This document shows positions 6,301-9,756 of a stretch of 9,756 nt of DNA, one piece after another. Positions within the stretch are counted from its first letter, which is position 1; every line of letters starts with the position of its first letter. The notes under the pieces are model-generated. The model made no database searches and was not told the origin of the DNA. It saw only the letters and a program-made list of their open reading frames with translations. The position numbers were made by a program, and so were the translations under genes. The stretch lies in NCBI GenBank assembly GCA_963545585.1, contig CAUUKX010000078.1, positions 1-9,756 of the forward strand. Reading direction: 5' to 3'. The stretch is from W11650 sp963545585. GTDB lineage: Bacteria; Bacillota; Clostridia; Lachnospirales; Vallitaleaceae.

Positions 6301-6500
6301 GCTTTGGCACGCTTGACCCGGAGTCGCTGGATGCAGCGGTTGACTGTATTTTGGAGCTTCAGGCTGGAGGTAAGCTGATTGGGATTATTTCACATGTAGC
6401 TGAACTGAAAGAGCGGATTCCGGCAAAATTAGAGGTTCGGCAGACGCCGCAGGGAAGTTATACCAAGTACCGGATTGGAGCGGCGGACGAGGCGTTTTAG
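3375..6500 (+). CDS. sbcC: Exonuclease SbcCD subunit C (Rad50-like ATPase)
   Basis: This 1041-residue SMC/Rad50-type ATPase, of normal length for SbcC, pairs with SbcD. In order it has: Walker A GPTGAGKT (35-42); Q-loop with Q158 in MLPQGEF; a long Glu/Gln/Lys/Ala-rich coiled coil (about 180-510); zinc-hook CPVC at 522-525, almost exactly at the midpoint; a returning coiled coil (about 540-880); ABC signature LSGGEG (939-944); Walker B ending in I973-D974-E975 (LLIDEGFGTLD); and H-loop H1007 (ISHVAEL). Head, hook and coils are therefore intact. After the hook cysteines the sequence is LGLYRMP rather than the GSxxHP commonly seen in SbcC, a small variation in the dimerisation tip. The start at 3375 lies within the sbcD 3' end. 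The HAD gene begins 11 bases after its stop. Confidence 0.97.
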   Translation: MKPIKLTMTAFGPFAGTEVIDFQQMDKEPVFLICGPTGAGKTMIFDAIAYALFGEASGQERKPEELRSDFARDDVLTEVELIFAVRGQSYRIYRQPRQMRRKKSGEGVTEVAAKAELSYTDAGGAAWVFTKAAEINEKVREILGLGADQFKQIMMLPQGEFRKLLTADSKEREAILRDIFDAARYLQLQLALKQESDRLEKEIREIRKLQQQWILQLQVAPEKETGLAELLAKEEIDRPELFAAVRRQNESDIRQAETKKEKAEQLAAQVQQKKETLFYRQQENEKLSELKQVQAYLLRLKAQAEEIRQKEAEAEAIRRALVLKPYAEQCRDLARQAEQLAAEKAQRQEALQAAEAQKEKLAQRYQAFQSEEYQAALAAAGEELQTLGREIPLLRSLLDLRERYNRLKQENLVKEKEFQEFTDQKEKLQIRMKELRQTLEETESSEAAKIVLEQKLTQFLKWKELWQKEESCRKRQMESKAAEQRLAERLAAAEKRYQSEQEKLRHNHVLALRQDLKDGDICPVCLGLYRMPVGDLGQAETADLKEAEQVREEVRREQEALLKKQTELAAQSRLLTEQLIAESGQRNLDEIRQYLSRMETEQADMQKQVAEYDRQIQLRRAAKKELEQTAAAEEELLRREKEITAEYRQKQAELNEAAGQGRALKESISDEYCEKASPAAVKELERRRIKLETERAEAETKRKQTEKDYRQSQVAYAQAQTAMEETERHSQQRQEQWQKAQAEFQSRLTAQNFADEATWRQTADKAAAEDVLRAEVKAYGEEWLRSTETEKRLRQEVTIERPHPLAQTEEEIRKIEAERAAAGEQAILLRRRADENERVLKELIRMEGRRESEKKEYAGISALAKAANGENIKKLTFERYVLAVFLEDVLRMANYRLAKMTGRYTLKRKEEVTHRGRQSGLEIEVFDAFTGKTRNVNTLSGGEGFKAALAMALGLSEVISAYAGGIELDMLLIDEGFGTLDPESLDAAVDCILELQAGGKLIGIISHVAELKERIPAKLEVRQTPQGSYTKYRIGAADEAF

Positions 6501-6511
6501 AAAGGAAAAAA

Positions 6512-7345
6512 ATGGAACAGAAGAAGAAAATGGCGGTATTTGACTTAGACGGTACGCTGTTAAACAACGACCGGGCAATTTCGGGCAAAAATGCGGCGGC
6601 ACTGGTGGAGTTGAATGAAAATGGCTATGAAGTGGTGTTAGCTTCGGGCCGACCGGAAATTTTAATGCGGGTATATTATTTGGGATTTTCCTTTGTCCGC
6701 TATGTTATTTCCTCTAATGGCGGAATTATTCGGGATGTTCAGGCGGACAAGATTGTTTATCGCCGGCCAATCCACCCCGAAGCGGTTCGGAAAATTATAG
6801 CAATTTGCGACCGGACAGGAGCGGAGTGCGATTTGTACTCGCATGACGGCATGAGCCGGATTTGCACCGATGAGATTGATTTGGAGCTGACGGATGAAAT
6901 TGTGTTTAACTTTAAAAAACATATTCTAAAAGACCGGAAATTAAGCGAATTTCCTTGTGAAAAGATGTTTGTTACCCAAAAGGATGCTCTCAAGCTAAAA
7001 GCGCTGCGGGAGAAAATTGCGGCGGAGGTGCCGAAAGTGGAAATTACCCAGTCGTCTTTTCAGGCGCTGGATATTATGGACAGGGGTGTCAACAAAGGAA
7101 TGGCAGTTAAGTGGCTGGCCGAGGCGCTGGGCATTGACCGGCAGGCAGTGGCGGCTTTCGGGGATCACCTCAATGATTTGGAAATGCTTGAATATGCCGG
7201 TACTTCCATCGTATGCAGCAACGCAGTGGAAGCGGTCAGACAGGCGGCGGTTTATGTGCTGCCCGAATCCAATCATCAAAGCGGAATTGCGGCCGGAATC
7301 CGGCGCTATTTGCTGGTGCAGCAATCAGCAGAAGGTCAGGCCTGA
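6512..7345 (+). CDS. Cof-type HAD-IIB family phosphatase
   Basis: This 277-residue cytosolic protein belongs to the haloacid-dehalogenase superfamily with a type C2B cap. Members dephosphorylate sugar phosphates, pyridoxal phosphate, flavin mononucleotide or similar metabolites using a phospho-aspartate intermediate and Mg2+. Motif I is FDLDGT, with nucleophile D11 and acid/base D13. Motif II is ASGR (S45). The cap region begins near SSNGG. Motif III lysine is K195 in GVNKGM. Motif IV is GDHLNDLEML (D218 and D222). Length fits the family's usual 260-290 residues. AAAGGA lies just upstream of the ATG, 11 bases after the sbcC stop, so the gene is probably the last of the sbcDC operon. The substrate cannot be deduced: these enzymes are promiscuous and the neighbours are repair genes. 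A perfect palindrome GTCAGGCCTGAC (7335-7346) covers the stop codon. Confidence 0.92.
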   Translation: MEQKKKMAVFDLDGTLLNNDRAISGKNAAALVELNENGYEVVLASGRPEILMRVYYLGFSFVRYVISSNGGIIRDVQADKIVYRRPIHPEAVRKIIAICDRTGAECDLYSHDGMSRICTDEIDLELTDEIVFNFKKHILKDRKLSEFPCEKMFVTQKDALKLKALREKIAAEVPKVEITQSSFQALDIMDRGVNKGMAVKWLAEALGIDRQAVAAFGDHLNDLEMLEYAGTSIVCSNAVEAVRQAAVYVLPESNHQSGIAAGIRRYLLVQQSAEGQA

Positions 7346-7354
7346 CTGACGGCA

Positions 7355-7382
7355 CAGTTTCGGCGAGACATTCGCTGATCTG
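7355..7382 (+). terminator. Hairpin after the HAD gene, possible weak terminator
   Basis: TCGGCGA (7360-7366) pairs with TCGCTGA (7372-7378) around GACAT, with one G-T pair. CAG (7355-7357) and CTG (7380-7382) can extend the base. No good T tract follows, so it is not a convincing intrinsic terminator. It may act as a 3'-end stabiliser or have no role. No better end signal for the sbcDC operon is visible. Confidence 0.3.
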
Positions 7383-7398
7383 AACTTGTAGAAATCTT

Positions 7399-7427
7399 TT
7401 GACCCTAACGCCAGAATATGATATACT
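7399..7427 (+). promoter_or_regulatory. Sigma-A promoter of ptsI
   Basis: TTGACC (7399-7404, 5 of 6) and TATACT (7422-7427, 5 of 6) are separated by exactly 17 bases. Transcription should begin near 7434, leaving a leader of about 174 bases before the ptsI ATG. This separates the PTS genes from the sbcDC operon. Confidence 0.8.
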
Positions 7428-7433
7428 AAGAGT

Positions 7434-7607
7434 TAATAAAGCAGTATTTTTTAGGCAGACAAATGGTGCGCTTTGGGTAAAAGGGTATGGCGTTGGCGAG
7501 TCGGTTTGCTGGCTGAAAAAACGGCTGAAACATGCGCATTTCTGCATGGAAACCAAAGAGAACAAGAAGCTTTTTTCAAGGATTTGCTCTAAAAGGAGGA
7601 ACCGGAA
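7434..7607 (+). promoter_or_regulatory. Long 5' leader of ptsI
   Basis: The leader is unusually long for a housekeeping gene. It contains a repeated CGGCTGAAA/GGCTGAAAA pair near 7511-7530, a CATGC/GCATG inverted repeat (7531-7535/7544-7548), and AGAG/CTCT near the ribosome binding site. I see no recognisable riboswitch, T-box or antiterminator target, and no convincing leader peptide. The start at 7434 is inferred from the promoter. The strong AAAGGAGG site before ptsI (7592-7599) is eight bases from the ATG. Confidence 0.4.
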
Positions 7608-9320
7608 ATGACGATAAAGGGAATCGGAGCAAGTGACGGTTATTCGATTGCAAAGGCATATAAGTTTGCCCAAGCGGAAGCGGTGGTAACCAGACAGACG
7701 GTTGCGGACGCAGAAGATGAGGTTAAAAAGCTGGAGGCAGCAATTGAAGTTAGCCGGCGGCAGTTAGTTGAAATCATGGAAAAAACCAGACTGAACTTGG
7801 ACGAGGAACATGCGGCCATTTTTGATGCGCATATTCAAATTTTGACTGATCCGGAGCTGACTGGCGGTTCATTTGACAAGATTCGGCAGGAAAGCGTCAA
7901 CGGCGACTTTGCTTTTTCTGAAGTAGCAAACACCTTTATCAGTATGTTTGAGGCGATGGAGGATGAATACCTGCGGGAAAGAGCGGCTGATATGAAAGAT
8001 GTGTCCAAGCGAGTGCTGTGCAATTTTCAGGGAATTTTGATTCAAGATCCGACGCAGATTAAGGAAGAAGTTATTATTGTAGCCAAGGACTTGACACCAA
8101 GTGATACGGCTCTCTTGGATAAGCGTTTTGTCAAGGGCTTTGTTACTGATATCGGCGGTCGGACGAGTCATAGTGCGATTATGGCCAGAACGCTGGAGAT
8201 TCCGGCGGTGGTCGGCACACAAAACGGCTATGCCCAAATCAGTGACGGGCAGCTTTTGATTTTGGATGGAATCAGCGGTTTGGTTTTGACCGAAGCGCCG
8301 GCAGAAATGCAGGCAGGATATGAACAGAAGCGCCGGGATTGGCTGGAACAGAAAGAAATGCTGAAAGCATATAAGGATAAGAAAACTCTGACGGCTGACG
8401 GCTATCATGTGGAATTGGCAGCCAATATCGGTTCGCCGGAGGATGCGAAAGGAGCACTGGATAACGGCGCCGAGGCGGTCGGACTGTACCGGACAGAGTT
8501 TCTGTACATGGGCAATACCCATTTTCCGACCGAAGAAGAGCAGTTAGCGGCTTATCGCAGTGTGCTGGAAAAAATGGGCGGCAAGGGCGTAGTGGTCAGA
8601 ACGCTGGATATCGGCGGGGACAAGGAATTAAGTTATTATGACTTGCCGAAGGAGATGAATCCTTTCTTAGGCAACCGGGCGGTGCGCTTGTGCCTGAATG
8701 AGCCTGATATTTTTAAAACCCAGCTGCGGGCGTTGCTGCGGGCTTCTGTTTACGGCAATTTAAAGATTATGTTTCCGATGATTGCCACTTTGGATGAGTT
8801 TCGGGCGGCCAAGCAGATTTTGATGCAGGTAAAGGCGGAATTAGAGCAGGAAGGGCATGCGGTCGGCCAATTTGAGTTGGGGATTATGGTTGAGATTCCG
8901 GCGGCGGCGGTACTGGCGCATGCGTTTGCAAAAGAGGTGGATTTCTTTTCCATCGGCACGAATGACTTGATTCAGTACAGTTTTGCGGCGGACCGGATGA
9001 ACCAGAAAGTATCGTATTTGTACCAGCCCTATAATCCGGCATTGCTGCGTTTGATTAAAAATGTAATTGATGCGGCTCATGCCGAGGGCAAATGGACAGG
9101 TATGTGCGGTGAAATGGCCGGTGAGTTGACGGCAGCACCGCTGCTTTTGGGACTGGGGCTGGATGAGTTCAGTATGAGTGCTTCCTCTATTTTAAAAATT
9201 CGCCGGCTGATGGCGGCTGTAACCAAAGAGCAGTGCAAGGAATTAGCGGAAGCGGCCTTGCTTTGCACCACGGAAAAAGAGGTTACCAATCTGGTATCGG
9301 ATTTTATGGCCAGAAATTAA
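7608..9320 (+). CDS. ptsI: PTS Enzyme I (phosphoenolpyruvate-protein phosphotransferase)
   Basis: This 570-residue cytosolic enzyme takes phosphate from PEP and passes it to HPr, the first step of the phosphotransferase sugar uptake system. The N-terminal HPr-binding helical region covers about residues 30-145. The swivelling phosphohistidine domain carries active H188 in GGRTSHSAIMAR. The C-terminal PEP-binding TIM barrel (about 255-570) has R295 in GLYRTEF, R331 in VVRTLDIGGDK, the metal-binding EIPAA region, GTNDLIQY, and catalytic C500 in GMCGEMAG. All catalytic positions match those expected for Enzyme I, including near-identical numbering to the well-studied enzymes (H189, R295, C502). 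Length is normal and no frameshift is seen. ATG at 7608 follows AAAGGAGG by eight bases. ptsH comes 177 bases downstream on the same strand, with the order reversed from the usual ptsHI. A nitrogen-type EI paralogue is unlikely because no GAF domain is present. Confidence 0.97.
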   Translation: MTIKGIGASDGYSIAKAYKFAQAEAVVTRQTVADAEDEVKKLEAAIEVSRRQLVEIMEKTRLNLDEEHAAIFDAHIQILTDPELTGGSFDKIRQESVNGDFAFSEVANTFISMFEAMEDEYLRERAADMKDVSKRVLCNFQGILIQDPTQIKEEVIIVAKDLTPSDTALLDKRFVKGFVTDIGGRTSHSAIMARTLEIPAVVGTQNGYAQISDGQLLILDGISGLVLTEAPAEMQAGYEQKRRDWLEQKEMLKAYKDKKTLTADGYHVELAANIGSPEDAKGALDNGAEAVGLYRTEFLYMGNTHFPTEEEQLAAYRSVLEKMGGKGVVVRTLDIGGDKELSYYDLPKEMNPFLGNRAVRLCLNEPDIFKTQLRALLRASVYGNLKIMFPMIATLDEFRAAKQILMQVKAELEQEGHAVGQFELGIMVEIPAAAVLAHAFAKEVDFFSIGTNDLIQYSFAADRMNQKVSYLYQPYNPALLRLIKNVIDAAHAEGKWTGMCGEMAGELTAAPLLLGLGLDEFSMSASSILKIRRLMAAVTKEQCKELAEAALLCTTEKEVTNLVSDFMARN

Positions 9321-9497
9321 ATGTTTTGGCGAAGTGAAATACCGGCGGCCGGGTGGAAACGTCAGTACAGAGCCGGTTATTGGAAAGAAGCAGGGACAGT
9401 ATTGTTTTCGGAAGTTGTCCTTAACCGGATGTTGGTTTTATGAGTGGCAATAAACGTGTTATCACGTTAAATTTAGATGATAAAAAAGGAGAATCAA
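9321..9497 (+). promoter_or_regulatory. Structured ptsI-ptsH intergenic region
   Basis: This 177-base gap holds several short inverted repeats. ACCGGC (9341-9346) can pair with GCCGGT (9372-9377). CCGGTTA (9373-9379) can instead pair with TAACCGG (9422-9428), so the two are mutually exclusive. GGACAG (9394-9399) can pair with TTGTCC (9415-9420), including one G-T pair. No T tract marks an intrinsic terminator, so read-through from ptsI into ptsH is possible. I find no ORF of note in it. Confidence 0.4.
9444..9472 (+). promoter_or_regulatory. Candidate ptsH promoter with a palindrome in its spacer
   Basis: GTGGCA (9444-9449) and TTAAAT (9467-9472) each match the -35 and -10 consensus at 4 of 6 bases with a 17-base spacer. 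Between them AACGTG-TTAT-CACGTT (9453-9468) forms a perfect 6-base inverted repeat that runs into the -10 box, where an operator would sit. The boxes are weak. The palindrome is clear but does not match the catabolite-response consensus well. Confidence 0.35.
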
Positions 9498-9756
9498 ATG
9501 GTATCACAAAAAGTTGTAGTAAAGAATAAAACAGGTCTGCACGCTCGTCCGGCAGCGTTGTTTTCTAAATTGGCCAATACCTGCGCCTGCGAGGTATTTG
9601 TAGAAAAAGACGGTAAAAAGATTAACGCCAAATCCATTTTGGGCGTGCTGTCTTTGGCGATTGTAACAGACAGTGAGATTACGATTATCACCGAGGGAGA
9701 AAACGAAACCGAGAGCTTAGGCAAATTGGTGGAGTTCATCAATAACTTGGAAGAAT
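9498..9756 (+). CDS. ptsH: HPr phosphocarrier protein (3' end cut by the window)
   Basis: The window holds 86 codons plus one base. HPr is normally 85-88 residues, so at most a few residues and the stop are missing. HPr accepts phosphate from Enzyme I on H15 (TGLHARPAA) and passes it to the sugar-specific EIIA proteins. S46, in the KSILGVLSL segment, is the site phosphorylated by HPr kinase/phosphorylase in Firmicutes, which links HPr to CcpA-mediated catabolite control. Having H15 and S46 together identifies true HPr rather than Crh, which lacks the histidine. AAGGAG (9486-9491) lies six bases before the ATG. The gene follows ptsI on the same strand across a 177-base gap with a weak promoter candidate of its own. 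Confidence 0.95.
   Translation, partial: MVSQKVVVKNKTGLHARPAALFSKLANTCACEVFVEKDGKKINAKSILGVLSLAIVTDSEITIITEGENETESLGKLVEFINNLEE

Noticed and set aside
7399..7611. 70-codon ORF in the ptsI leader
   Set aside because: It starts inside the ptsI -35 box, so the mRNA would not include its start, and it has no ribosome binding site.
9452..9470. Catabolite-response (CcpA) site upstream of ptsH
   Set aside because: The palindrome has a central CG-containing arm but does not fit the usual cre consensus spacing and bases, so only a generic operator is proposed.
1..9756. CRISPR array, defence island, toxin-antitoxin pair or phage genes
   Set aside because: No regularly spaced repeats and no genes of these types are visible. 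The coding content is core repair, regulation and sugar-uptake functions.

Overview
The window looks like a chromosomal segment of a mid-GC Firmicute, most likely a member of the Clostridia (Lachnospiraceae-like). The evidence is strong AGGAGG-type ribosome binding sites, consensus sigma-A promoters with 17-base spacers, a FadR/FCD-type GntR regulator, a Clostridia-style SbcD/SbcC pair, and an HPr with both His15 and the regulatory Ser46 typical of Gram-positives. This placement is inferred from gene content and style, not from a database search.

Layout. Bases 1-226 hold a tRNA-Val(GAC) with its own promoter and intrinsic terminator. Two bases after the terminator T-run lies a non-coding 225-base element (233-457) with 13-base perfect terminal inverted repeats, nested internal inverted repeats, several hairpins with three-base loops, and a TATTT duplication on each side. 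I read it as a MITE-like non-autonomous mobile element. A sigma-A promoter (480-508) then drives a GntR-family regulator (567-1253). This gene converges on, and overlaps by 9 bases, a minus-strand gene for a membrane-anchored protein with TPR-like C-terminal helices (1245-1874).

Bases 1875-2086 are a divergent promoter region: a near-consensus minus-strand promoter faces the TPR-like gene, and a weaker plus-strand promoter candidate serves the next operon. That operon appears to contain a 32-residue single-span membrane miniprotein with a TTG start (2087-2185), sbcD (2201-3388), sbcC (3375-6500, overlapping sbcD by 14 bases) and a Cof-type HAD phosphatase (6512-7345). SbcD and SbcC form the Mre11/Rad50-type nuclease that cleaves hairpins and blocked DNA ends. 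The miniprotein and the phosphatase are linked to them by close spacing, not by a known shared function.

A consensus promoter at 7399-7427 starts a second unit with a leader of about 174 bases, followed by ptsI (Enzyme I, 7608-9320). A 177-base gap rich in short inverted repeats leads to ptsH (HPr, 9498 to the window end, cut just before its expected stop). These two are the general phosphorelay proteins of the PEP:sugar phosphotransferase system, here in the order ptsI-ptsH rather than the more familiar ptsH-ptsI.

Most of the window is ordinary core genome. The items most worth a second look are the MITE-like element, the miniprotein ahead of sbcD, the A-G mismatch in the tRNA acceptor stem, and the alternative pairings between ptsI and ptsH. 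I found no CRISPR array, defence island or clearly new multi-gene system.
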